DNA of 28,208 bases, from the NCBI GenBank assembly GCA_005879255.1, contig VBKY01000249.1:1-28208 (forward strand). Direction: 5' to 3'. Positions 1 through 7,046 of this stretch are shown piece after piece; within the stretch, counting starts at the first letter, position 1, and each line of letters begins with the position of its first letter. This DNA comes from Deltaproteobacteria bacterium. Its GTDB lineage: Bacteria > Desulfobacterota_B > Binatia > UBA9968. The notes under the pieces were generated by a model. The model was not told the origin of the DNA. It saw only the letters and a list, made by a program, of their open reading frames with translations, and ran no database searches. A program made the translations under genes and the position numbers.

Positions 1-798
1 GAATTTCTTTGGCTGCCAAAAGCCGAGGCAATGGGTATGCGCGGCGTCGTGCTCAAGTCCCACTGGTGGCCGACGATCAATGTCGTGCCTTACATTCTCG
101 CGTCGGTGCAGACCAAAGTCGCGCTATGGTCGAGCGTCGCGCTTAACATCACCGCCGGCGGCCCCAACCCTTGCATCATCGAAGCCTGCGCCGAGCTCGG
201 CGGCAAAATGATATTTCTGCCGACCTGGAGCGCGCGCAACGACGTCGAGCGCAAGGGCTTTAGCAGTCGGATCAAATCCTACTACAAAAGCCACGAGAGA
301 TTGGAAAACCCCAACTATTATTTTCTCGACGACAAGGGCAAGCTCATTCCGCGCGGCTACGAAATCATCGAGGTGTGCAAGGCCCGCGATCTCACTCTCG
401 CCATGGGCCACGTTTCCTGGCAAGAATCTCTCGCCTTCATCGAGGCGGCGCGCGACATGGGATACAGTCACCGGATCGTCGTCAATCATGTGCAAAGCCA
501 TATCATCGGTATGCCCGTGGACGCCATGAAGCGGGCGGCGGAAATGGGCGCGTTCCTCGAAGCGTGCTGGAATGCGTTGGCGCCGGGTCGAATGGACTCG
601 CCCGATCTGGTCAAACAATTCCGCGAAGTGGGCCTGCGGCAGATTATCGCTAGCACCGACTATTTCCGGCCTTATAGTCCTAATCCCGCTGAACTCTTCC
701 GAATGTATCTGGGAATGCTACACGAAGGCGGGTTGAGCCAAGACGAAGTCAATCAGGTCTCGTCGATCAACCCGGCGCGACTGATGGGGCTGACGTAG
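1..798 (+). CDS. DUF6282-like amidohydrolase-superfamily protein, 5' end missing
   Basis: The reading frame is open to the first base of the window, so the gene starts upstream; the first internal ATG at 31 is probably not the true start because the ten codons before it continue the same protein. About 265 residues are visible. The segment around GVVLKSHWWPT, followed by a GGPNP loop, a MPT-like FLPTW strand, a MGHVSW segment and a VNHVQSH segment, matches the layout I know from DUF6282 proteins, a family related to PHP/amidohydrolase metal-dependent hydrolases. The histidines in the KSH, GHVS and NHVQSH segments are the likely metal ligands. The substrate cannot be told from the sequence. 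It has no plus-strand neighbour downstream; the stop is followed by a palindromic repeat. The family call is from recognition, not a search; a different amidohydrolase family remains possible. Confidence 0.6.
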   Translation, partial: EFLWLPKAEAMGMRGVVLKSHWWPTINVVPYILASVQTKVALWSSVALNITAGGPNPCIIEACAELGGKMIFLPTWSARNDVERKGFSSRIKSYYKSHERLENPNYYFLDDKGKLIPRGYEIIEVCKARDLTLAMGHVSWQESLAFIEAARDMGYSHRIVVNHVQSHIIGMPVDAMKRAAEMGAFLEACWNALAPGRMDSPDLVKQFREVGLRQIIASTDYFRPYSPNPAELFRMYLGMLHEGGLSQDEVNQVSSINPARLMGLT

Positions 799-844
799 GG
801 ATTAAAAAATTCGGAAACTGTTCGTAGTCCAAATTCTAAAAAAA

Positions 845-911
845 GCAAGATTCCTCGTTTCACTCGGAATGACTAATCAAGTGTCATCCCGAACAACGTG
901 AGGGATCTTGC
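845..911. repeat. Palindromic intergenic repeat, two 29-base arms
   Basis: Arm 845-873 begins GCAAGATTCC and ends CGGAATGAC. Arm 883-911 is its imperfect inverse, beginning GTCATCCCG and ending GATCTTGC. About 21 of 29 positions pair, around a 9-base loop. The arms read like the widespread 'non-coding ... GGAATGAC/GTCATCCC' dispersed elements of many bacterial genomes. It lies after the DUF6282-like gene and could fold in RNA and act as a weak 3' end. The rest of the 273-base gap (799-1071) shows no gene; short plus-strand frames there have no recognisable product. Confidence 0.75.
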
Positions 912-1071
912 CAATCACACTTTTTACGCGATGGCTTATTTTGAATCACGCCGAACAGGCAGGTGCAGGTGCGCGAAATCCGTCGCACAGACAACGCAGT
1001 ACCGGAAAGCAGCAATTTGGCCTAATGGTCCAGCAGACAACTACCACCAAACCTCTGGAACCGCAGAAATA

Positions 1072-1614
1072 TCAATCGTCTGTGTTCATATCCTCTTCAC
1101 TGGATGGGAAAGCCCAACGTGTCAGCAATTCTCCTCGAAGGAAGAGGAATATTCCAAAAATAATCACCGCCAAGTCGGGAGCAAAATTGACGCGTGTGCT
1201 TGTCGCCTCTGCAACAATATCCGCATGTTGAAAGTCTTGGATCAAAAAAAAGAGGAAATTTGCTAGCGATTTCAGGAAAGGAGGTATTGTCCCCAAGGCG
1301 ACAAAAAGCCCATACAACTTGGTACCAATCGTAAAATAATTAGGTAAATTCTCGCCCAGCGCACTTTCATTTGTCGGGAAATTAATTCGATGAACGAACC
1401 TACGAGCCCTAAGCAAATAGAGCCCGACAGCCGTAAGAAGAAGAACGGAGATAATCGAAAGGAGATGGTGTACGCTAAATTTGTCGGCCACCTTACTACT
1501 ACCTACAAACGCAATCACAGTCGGTAGAACTCCGAGAAGAGTGGTTAACACATATACCAGGGAGTACAGGCCAATTAACTTCACCCCTACTTGGAAATAG
1601 TCTCTCTGATTCAT
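1072..1614 (-). CDS. Four-helix membrane protein with internal repeat (paralogue A), unknown function
   Basis: This 180-residue protein is not recognised as a known family. It has about four hydrophobic segments (near residues 12-36, 50-68, 95-120 and 143-160) and is probably an inner-membrane protein. The two halves resemble each other: YFQVGVKLIGLY at 6-17 and YFTIGTKLYGLF at 93-104 start each half, and both are followed by a hydrophobic helix with a Pro near its end. The neighbour upstream (1658-2191) shows the same architecture, so the two are tandem paralogues. A strong Shine-Dalgarno AGGAGGT (1622-1628 on the minus strand) precedes the ATG by about 8 bases, which supports the start. The acidic tail EEDMNTDD is probably cytoplasmic. 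No enzymatic motif is visible. Confidence 0.65.
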   Translation of the reverse strand: MNQRDYFQVGVKLIGLYSLVYVLTTLLGVLPTVIAFVGSSKVADKFSVHHLLSIISVLLLTAVGLYLLRARRFVHRINFPTNESALGENLPNYFTIGTKLYGLFVALGTIPPFLKSLANFLFFLIQDFQHADIVAEATSTRVNFAPDLAVIIFGIFLFLRGELLTRWAFPSSEEDMNTDD

Positions 1615-1657
1615 TCTTTCGACCTCCTAGACGAGCTTTTTCAGCGACGGAACACTC

Positions 1658-2191
1658 TTACCGAGCGCTGCGTTCAGGCACTCGGAAAGCGACTCCCGAA
1701 AGTTTGCGGCTGTAAGCAAAACAACAGATTCCCAAACCGATAGTGGACAAAACCGGCAGGAGGTAGGAGCGTATTCCCTCCAGTTCATTTTCTACACTCA
1801 GATATGGAGCCGCGCGGAGCACGATCAGGACGTTCGCAGCTATCCAGAGAAAACTCGGAAGTGAACCCGCGATGACGTAAACCCCGTATAACTTCAGCCC
1901 TAAATCAAGGAAGGCTCTTGGGCCAGATACGTCGAACCGATTGTCATGTCGGAAGGCTATGGTTTGAATGTAGGACCCATCTCTTATTAAATAAGCTCCG
2001 ATCACCGAGAAACCAACAGGACCCATCAGGGACATCCATTCAGACACTTTGAAGCCTGGAACTGCTCGTAGAAGCTGCGGCGCATAGTTGAAAGTAATCG
2101 GGAAAAATTCGAATAATTCGCCTACGGCCAGCGCTAAACAGTAGACCCCAATCCACTTTAGTCCTAATGTAAACGACTCATTCTTGCTCAT
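1658..2191 (-). CDS. Four-helix membrane protein with internal repeat (paralogue B), unknown function
   Basis: This 177-residue membrane protein is the tandem paralogue of the next gene downstream (gap 43 bases). It has the same two-half plan: FTLGLKWIGVYC at 7-18 and FLDLGLKLYGVYV at 94-106, each followed by a hydrophobic helix, and a second helix per half (near 55-70 and 140-158). The shared consensus of all four half-repeats is G-x-K-hydrophobic-x-G-hydrophobic-Y/F. No catalytic motif or signal peptide is recognised and no function is proposed. The SD before the ATG is weak (GGGA, about 6 bases away). The gene follows immediately after the decayed [2Fe-2S] gene relic at 2230-2405, so it may have been moved here by the same rearrangement. 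Confidence 0.65.
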   Translation of the reverse strand: MSKNESFTLGLKWIGVYCLALAVGELFEFFPITFNYAPQLLRAVPGFKVSEWMSLMGPVGFSVIGAYLIRDGSYIQTIAFRHDNRFDVSGPRAFLDLGLKLYGVYVIAGSLPSFLWIAANVLIVLRAAPYLSVENELEGIRSYLLPVLSTIGLGICCFAYSRKLSGVAFRVPERSAR

Positions 2192-2229
2192 TCGCTATCC
2201 CGTGGCGTATTTACAGCTCGGCTCCACTA

Positions 2230-2405
2230 AGAGTTCTTCCTCACCCGGCGCCGCATGCAAGTTTGCAGAGGCAAGCGTTGATGCAGCTATAGCGGATCGC
2301 GTAGCTTCTATCGAAATTCGATCCGTATTCAGCGCAGCGCATGGAGCACGACCCGCTTTCTTCGTAAGGCATCTCGAAGCCGTCGAAGTGTTTATCTCGT
2401 TTCAT
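2230..2405 (-). pseudogene. Decayed partial copy of the fumarate-reductase-like [2Fe-2S] subunit gene
   Basis: Read on the minus strand, this stretch resembles the intact gene at 2802-3143. An ATG at 2405 opens HFDGFEMPYEE, comparable to HYDDFDVPYEE in the intact protein. After a stretch where the matching frame changes (VLHALR then a stop in the alternative frame), the original frame returns with YAIRYSCINA and CK, matching LAIRYSCINA and CK. The copy then jumps to PGEEEL in another frame, which matches the intact C-terminus PGEEKL. About 38 codons between the third cluster cysteine and the C-terminus are missing. Frame changes plus the internal deletion mark it as a relic. Codon-level divergence from the intact gene suggests an old duplication or a decayed paralogue, not a recent copy. 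Confidence 0.75.
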
Positions 2406-2415
2406 CAACCCGGCA

Positions 2416-2766
2416 CTACTTGTCTTTCCTCCAATCCTTGGCCAAGATGCTCACGACCAAAGGCAGGAGGAAGATGCCGATGAGATGTAAGGCTTTCAAC
2501 TCAAGGTCGATCCAATAAAACTTAACCGTCAGGAGGAGAAGAACGAGCGCGGACGACAATGTCACGCCGGTAGCGATGAACCTTTGCTCTCGGTCGAAAA
2601 ACAAGAACAATTTGAAAGTAACGAAGCCGAGAAAGAAAGTAAGAAGCAGCGAACCCAGCAGCGCCCGCGGAAAACCAAACGGATCTTCGAAACTCAGCAC
2701 ACCGACAGCAACAACAATCCAGACGACGACCTGAAACAGAAAATGCTTTAGGTTGAGCTCCGACAT
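2416..2766 (-). CDS. Small four-helix membrane protein, unknown function
   Basis: This 116-residue protein has four predicted transmembrane segments near residues 8-26, 34-56, 63-83 and 91-108, and a basic tail (KDWRKDK). It is not a member of a family I recognise. It starts 35 bases after the stop of the short [2Fe-2S] gene and is read in the same direction, so co-transcription with the flavoprotein/[2Fe-2S] pair is likely. That position is where a succinate dehydrogenase/fumarate reductase membrane anchor would sit. It has histidines at residue 8 and near 93, but I see no recognisable haem- or quinone-site motif, so an anchor role is only a hypothesis. The SD is weak (AAGG just before the ATG). 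Confidence 0.55.
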   Translation of the reverse strand: MSELNLKHFLFQVVVWIVVAVGVLSFEDPFGFPRALLGSLLLTFFLGFVTFKLFLFFDREQRFIATGVTLSSALVLLLLTVKFYWIDLELKALHLIGIFLLPLVVSILAKDWRKDK

Positions 2767-2801
2767 GCCTTTTTAGACAATTCTCTGTTTTTTTCGCACG
2801 T

Positions 2802-3143
2802 TCAGAGCTTTTCTTCGCCCGGTACGATATCCGTCACCAGATCGCGGATTAACGGCCGCTTCGGCAGCGGCTCGACTGTAATGATGTTAGGGCTCAGTTT
2901 GGCGATGCAGGTGTATTCGACTTCGCCGTTGACCAGCGCCATGCAGGTCTTACAGGCATTGGCGTTGATGCAGCTGTAGCGAATCGCTAGCGTGCTATCG
3001 AGATGGGTGCGAATCCAGCGCAGCGCGTCGAGCACCGACATGCCTTCTTCGTAGGGAACGTCGAAGTCATCGTAATGTCGCGCCTCGCCCGGCGAGCCAC
3101 GGCTTATTCGTAGACGCGCGGTTTTGCTCATTGAGTCAAGCAT
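2802..3143 (-). CDS. Short [2Fe-2S] subunit, fumarate reductase/succinate dehydrogenase-like
   Basis: This 113-residue protein corresponds to the N-terminal plant-type ferredoxin domain of SdhB/FrdB. The cluster cysteines are C58, C64, C67 and C79, giving spacing C-x5-C-x2-C-x11-C; the usual SdhB/FrdB first spacing is x4, so there is one extra residue. The C-terminal half of normal SdhB/FrdB (about 230-250 residues), which carries the [4Fe-4S] and [3Fe-4S] clusters, is absent. The start at 3143 overlaps the flavoprotein stop by 8 bases; a second ATG at 3131 (MSKTAR) is also possible. Translational coupling with the flavoprotein implies that the two form an electron-transfer pair. Without the other clusters it could not relay electrons to a quinone in the classic way, so its redox partner is unknown. 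Confidence 0.8.
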   Translation of the reverse strand: MLDSMSKTARLRISRGSPGEARHYDDFDVPYEEGMSVLDALRWIRTHLDSTLAIRYSCINANACKTCMALVNGEVEYTCIAKLSPNIITVEPLPKRPLIRDLVTDIVPGEEKL

Positions 3144-4842
3144 GGCGTGCTTGGCTGCGATTGAGCCGGACCGGCGCGACCCATCGAGCAGCGAATTCCC
3201 AGTCTTTTAGCTCCACCACTTGGTTCTTGAGCAAGTGATAATCGGCGATGGGAAAATCTTCCCGCTGATGGGCGCCACGGCTCTCGGTTCTTCCCAAGGC
3301 CGAACGAACTACGGCTTCGGCGGTCGCCAGCATCGCCCGCAATTCGAACCAATCCTGCAAATCCAGATTGAACTGACGTTCCGCTCCGACGCAGAGATCC
3401 GGAAGATCATGCCGCTGCATTTCTTCGATGCGCGCGAGAGCCGCGGCCAGTCTTTCTCCGCTTCGAAACGGCCCGGCATTTTCCCACATGAGCGTTTGCA
3501 GGTCGGCTTGGAGGTGAGCGGGCGGAGTACCACCTGAAGCAGCATTGCGGCGCAACTGCTCGACTTGATTTCTCGATACCATTGTCAGTGTCTCGTCCCA
3601 GCCAAACTTCGTTTGCTTCGCCTTCTCGGCGGCGGCCGATCCCGCCCTCGCGCCAAATACGAAGGCTTCGGTGATCGCATTGCCGGATAACCGGTTGGCG
3701 CCGTTGGCTCCGCCGACCGCTTCGCCAGCGGCATAAAGCCCCTCGACTCGCGACTGCATATTCAGGTCAACACGAACGCCGCCCATGTGATAGTGCGCCA
3801 TCGGACCGACTTCTACGGGCATTTTCGTGAGGTCGATGCCGTTGGCAAGCAAGCGATCAATGACTGGACCGAAGGCACTGCGAAGTTCTGCCTCGGAAAT
3901 ATGGCGGAAGTCGAGATAAGCGCCGCCGTGAGGTGTGCCTCGACCGGCTTCGACTTCTTTCAAGATCGCGTAGGCCGCAATATCTCGGGTCGCATTGTAT
4001 TTGCCAAAATCGCTGCTGCCGTAGCGATCGATGAATTCGTCGAACTGCCCATTTAACAATTTGCCGCCGAGCTTGTAACGAAACGGATCCCACATGATCG
4101 GGTCCATGCCCACCAGCCTCGGCGCGAGATGGCCGATGGGAAAAAACTGCACGAACTCCATGTCGATGAGCTCCGCGCCGGCCCAGAGCGCGAGCGCGTA
4201 GGCTTCACCGCCCATATTCGCGGACGCGCTGTTGCGCGCATATATTTTTGTCAAACCTCCGGCAGCGAGAACAATCGCCTTGGCCTGAATGGTGACGAGA
4301 TCACCGTCAACGAGATTGAGCGCAACGGCGCCGAGCGCACGCGCATCGCGCACGAGAATGTCGATCACCGCGAGATTGCTGACGCGCCGAATCTCCGGAA
4401 TCTCGCCAACTTTGCGCCGCAGCGTCGCGGCCACGGCCGGACCGGTGTTGAGAAAGTCGACGTAACAACAACGCTTGACACTGTGGCCCGGCGCCATCTC
4501 TTGCTTGATGTGGTCGTTTTCTCTCGCCCAACGCACGCCCCACTGATCCATCTCGACGATGCGCGTCGGCCCTTCTTCACAAACCAGCGCGGCCAGCTCT
4601 TCGTTGCACAGACCGCGTCCCGCCCTCAGGGTGTCTTCGAGGTGTAATGAAGGAGAATCAGGTTCCTCCTCGCCCAGTGCAACCGCTACGGTCATCTGCG
4701 CCATGATCGTGGCGCCGCCGCGTCCTACCTGGCCTTTGTCAACCAGAAGCACCGAAGCGCCGCTGCCCGCCGCGGTGATCGCCGCATACATGCCGGCGCC
4801 ACCGGCGCCCACGATCAGAACATCTGCGGAGAGATGGGACAT
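3136..4842 (-). CDS. FAD-dependent fumarate reductase/succinate dehydrogenase-like flavoprotein
   Basis: This 568-residue flavoprotein belongs to the SdhA/FrdA/AprA/L-aspartate oxidase superfamily. The N-terminus has the dinucleotide-binding GAGGAG (12-17), followed by the GRGGAT segment (40-45). FAD contacts include VLAAGG (191-196). HYHMGG (350-355) carries the substrate-site histidine region, TRDI at 285-288 lies in the capping-domain segment, and EGLYAAGE...GANRL (367-385) is the typical C-terminal FAD motif. A helical C-terminal domain (about 430-560) matches the fumarate reductase C-domain. No Tat or Sec signal is present, so it is cytoplasmic. It overlaps the short [2Fe-2S] gene by 8 bases. 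No cytochrome b anchor genes follow. Reaction direction and substrate (fumarate/succinate or another dicarboxylate) cannot be decided from the sequence. Confidence 0.85.
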   Translation of the reverse strand: MSHLSADVLIVGAGGAGMYAAITAAGSGASVLLVDKGQVGRGGATIMAQMTVAVALGEEEPDSPSLHLEDTLRAGRGLCNEELAALVCEEGPTRIVEMDQWGVRWARENDHIKQEMAPGHSVKRCCYVDFLNTGPAVAATLRRKVGEIPEIRRVSNLAVIDILVRDARALGAVALNLVDGDLVTIQAKAIVLAAGGLTKIYARNSASANMGGEAYALALWAGAELIDMEFVQFFPIGHLAPRLVGMDPIMWDPFRYKLGGKLLNGQFDEFIDRYGSSDFGKYNATRDIAAYAILKEVEAGRGTPHGGAYLDFRHISEAELRSAFGPVIDRLLANGIDLTKMPVEVGPMAHYHMGGVRVDLNMQSRVEGLYAAGEAVGGANGANRLSGNAITEAFVFGARAGSAAAEKAKQTKFGWDETLTMVSRNQVEQLRRNAASGGTPPAHLQADLQTLMWENAGPFRSGERLAAALARIEEMQRHDLPDLCVGAERQFNLDLQDWFELRAMLATAEAVVRSALGRTESRGAHQREDFPIADYHLLKNQVVELKDWEFAARWVAPVRLNRSQARHA

Positions 4843-4883
4843 GATCGGTTTGGTTACCCATCCTTTACGGTGGCAACGAAAGT

Positions 4884-5654
4884 TTAGTCCCGCGAGCTTT
4901 GCGCGTCGCTCTCTTTCAGCGCGTCGAGGGCTTTCTTCGCTGCTTCCTGCTCGGATTGTTTCTTACTTCTGCCCTCGCCTTTGCCCAACACCCTGCCACC
5001 GACAGCGATCTCCGTGGCAAAGAGTTTTTCGTGATCCGGCCCGCTTTCGGAAACCACGCGATAAGTGGGCGGGGCATGGAAAAGCCTCTGGCTAATCTCT
5101 TGCAGTCTCGTCTTGTAATCGTGTTGGCCGAGCGTCTTCGTCGTCACGTCGGCAGCAAAGTAGCGCTCCACGACGGCGCGGGCCGCTTCGTAACCGCCCT
5201 CGTGATAAACCCCGCCTAATAAGGCTTCAAACGCGCCGGCGAGGATCGATGGCTTGGTTCGTCCGCCGCTTCGTTCCTCGCCTTTGCCGATTTGCAACGC
5301 GGGGCCCAGTTTGAGCAGCATGGCCTTCTCCGCGAGCACGGCAGAATTGACCAGCGCCGCCCTCATTTTGGAAAGATCGCCTTCACTCTTGTCGGGATTT
5401 CGGCGCATCAAGAGATCGCTCACCGCGAGGTCGAGGACCGCGTCGCCGAGAAATTCCAAGACTTCATTATGGCCCTCGCTTTTTTTTCCGTCGTAGGAAA
5501 CGTGCGTCAAGCAACGCAGCAGGAGTGCAGGATCTTTGAATCTGTACCCCAGCTCTTTTTGCAGCAGCTTGAGTTGAGAATCAATCTTTAATCCGGCCCT
5601 ATTGGAGATCGGCGGCAAAAAAATCCCCGCAAGCGGAAAAATCGGCAATTGCAT
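4884..5654 (-). CDS. rnc: Ribonuclease III
   Basis: The enzyme cleaves double-stranded RNA during rRNA maturation and mRNA turnover. The N-terminal endonuclease domain shows the signature NEVLEFLGDAVL (63-74) with the metal ligands E67 and D71. The second catalytic segment reads SILAGAFEALLGG (136-148): E143 is present, but the residue equivalent to E. coli Asp114 is Gly140. A C-terminal dsRBD (about 175-250) with GKGEGRSKKQSEQEAAKKAL is intact. The annotated ATG at 5654 adds about 25 residues before the domain and overlaps the upstream mtaB by 56 bases; no other ATG is available, so either the overlap is real or a rarer start codon nearer the domain is used. The length (256) is slightly long for the family because of that N-terminus. 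Confidence 0.93.
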   Translation of the reverse strand: MQLPIFPLAGIFLPPISNRAGLKIDSQLKLLQKELGYRFKDPALLLRCLTHVSYDGKKSEGHNEVLEFLGDAVLDLAVSDLLMRRNPDKSEGDLSKMRAALVNSAVLAEKAMLLKLGPALQIGKGEERSGGRTKPSILAGAFEALLGGVYHEGGYEAARAVVERYFAADVTTKTLGQHDYKTRLQEISQRLFHAPPTYRVVSESGPDHEKLFATEIAVGGRVLGKGEGRSKKQSEQEAAKKALDALKESDAQSSRD

Positions 5655-6948
5655 TTGAAACTTTCCCGGTCAGCCAGCCGTTGCGAAAGCCGTCGAGATG
5701 AACGTCAATTTCTCGGTTGGCGAGATCGCCGGCAGCGGTTACGGCGACGGGCAAATAGTTTCGACTGAAGCCTCTGTGGAGGCCGGTCGTCCTATCAACC
5801 TTTGCTTCAATCAAAATCTGCGCGCGCCGCCCGACGAAGCCGTCGCAAAACTCGCTCTTCTTTTGTCCGCCCAACTCGCGCATGCGGCGCGCGCGGCTCT
5901 TTTTTACATTGGCCGCAACAGGGTTCGGCAATGCTGCGGCGACCGTGCCGCGCCGGGAAGAATAGGGAAAGACATGAAAGTAGGTAAGCGGCAGCGAGGC
6001 AAAAAATTCCAGAGAACTTTCGAACTGCTCATCCGATTCACCGGGAAAGCCAACGATGATATCACTACCCAAGGCGGCGTCGGGCAGGCGCTCGCGCACC
6101 CGGTCCAGCAAATCGCGGTAATACCTCGTGTCGTAGTTGCGCCGCATTCGTTTCAATACCTCGTCTTCTCCGGCTTGCGCGCAGATATGCACATGCGGGC
6201 AAACGACAGCGGATTCCGCTATCAAGTCCAGCAGCCGATCCGGCACTTCGCGAGGATCGAGGGAGCTAAGCCGAAGCCGCGAAATCAAACCGCTTTCAGC
6301 GATCATTTCGACAAGCGCCGTGAGATCCATTTTCGGACTAAGATCCTGTCCATAGCCACCGAGATGAATGCCGGTGAGCACGATTTCTTTGTATCCGGCG
6401 TCGGCCAGCTGGCGCACCTGCGCCATCGCTTCCCGCGGCGCGACGCTGCGGCTAAGCCCACGCGCCGTCGGAATAATGCAGTAAGTGCAAGAATAATTGC
6501 AGCCCTCTTGGATTTTGAGAAAAGCGCGCGTGTGCCCCGGCAGTGCTCGCGTGCCCAGCACCGGCACGCCGCGCTCCCGTTTCACCTCGCTCACAGCGAT
6601 CTGCGTCGCGAGTTCCGGCATGGTCTCCACGAAACGAACGAGGTCGTCGAGCCGATTGAGTCCGACCACGTAATCAACCCCGGAAACGCCGGCAACCTCT
6701 TGCGGGTTCACCTGGGCGTAGCAGCCGGTGACCAGTACTTTCGCCGCGGGATTCAAACGCTTCGCCCGTCTGACGAGTTGCCGCGCTTCCCAATCCGCCC
6801 GATCCGTCACCGTGCAACTATTGATCACGTAGCAATCGGCCGGCTCTCCAAATGGCACGAAGGAGTGTTTGGTTTCCAGGCGGCTTTGAATTACCGCGGA
6901 ATCGTATTGGTTGATCTTGCAACCGAGTGTCGTAATCGCGATACGCAT
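5599..6948 (-). CDS. mtaB: tRNA t6A37 methylthiotransferase MtaB (radical SAM)
   Basis: MtaB adds a methylthio group to t6A at position 37 of ANN-decoding tRNAs. The N-terminal UPF0004 domain starts MRIAITTLGCKINQYD and carries three cluster cysteines C10, C45 (NSCTV) and C76 (VTGCYAQ). The radical SAM CxxxCxxC motif is C150, C154, C157 (GCNYSCTYC). A C-terminal TRAM-like RNA-binding region (about 375-440) follows. The 449-residue length is usual. The KINQYDS N-terminal motif and YAQ motif distinguish it from MiaB and RimO. Its 3' end overlaps rnc by 56 bases. Its substrate t6A depends on the TsaE-containing complex, whose tsaE gene is nearby at 11852-12367. Confidence 0.93.
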   Translation of the reverse strand: MRIAITTLGCKINQYDSAVIQSRLETKHSFVPFGEPADCYVINSCTVTDRADWEARQLVRRAKRLNPAAKVLVTGCYAQVNPQEVAGVSGVDYVVGLNRLDDLVRFVETMPELATQIAVSEVKRERGVPVLGTRALPGHTRAFLKIQEGCNYSCTYCIIPTARGLSRSVAPREAMAQVRQLADAGYKEIVLTGIHLGGYGQDLSPKMDLTALVEMIAESGLISRLRLSSLDPREVPDRLLDLIAESAVVCPHVHICAQAGEDEVLKRMRRNYDTRYYRDLLDRVRERLPDAALGSDIIVGFPGESDEQFESSLEFFASLPLTYFHVFPYSSRRGTVAAALPNPVAANVKKSRARRMRELGGQKKSEFCDGFVGRRAQILIEAKVDRTTGLHRGFSRNYLPVAVTAAGDLANREIDVHLDGFRNGWLTGKVSNAIADFSACGDFFAADLQ

Positions 6949-6964
6949 GTCTTCGCTTCGCGCA

Positions 6965-7021
6965 GAATTTCAAATCACAAATCTCATATCTCTTGGCATC
7001 GACATTTGGAATCTGAAATTC
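6965..7021. repeat. Intergenic inverted repeat between mnmA and mtaB
   Basis: Arm 6965-6982 begins GAATTTCAAATC and arm 7004-7021 ends ATCTGAAATTC. The 18-base arms pair at about 15 positions, enclosing a 21-base loop. It lies in the 98-base gap between mnmA (7047-8114) and mtaB. It is AT-rich compared with the flanking genes, which suggests an inserted dispersed element. There is no oligo-T tract placed like an intrinsic terminator. Confidence 0.65.
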
Positions 7022-7046
7022 GCGATTTGTCATCGCGCGCACTGCG

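Noticed and set aside
898..1266. Overlapping plus-strand frames after the DUF6282-like gene
   Set aside because: They begin inside the palindromic repeat, overlap the membrane-protein gene on the other strand, and their products look like nothing known.
2184..2483. A 99-codon plus-strand frame over the relic region
   Set aside because: The minus strand here matches the [2Fe-2S] gene, which explains the sequence better.
2767..2801. T-run at 2783-2790 as a terminator
   Set aside because: It has no hairpin before it and is on the wrong strand for the genes that end there.
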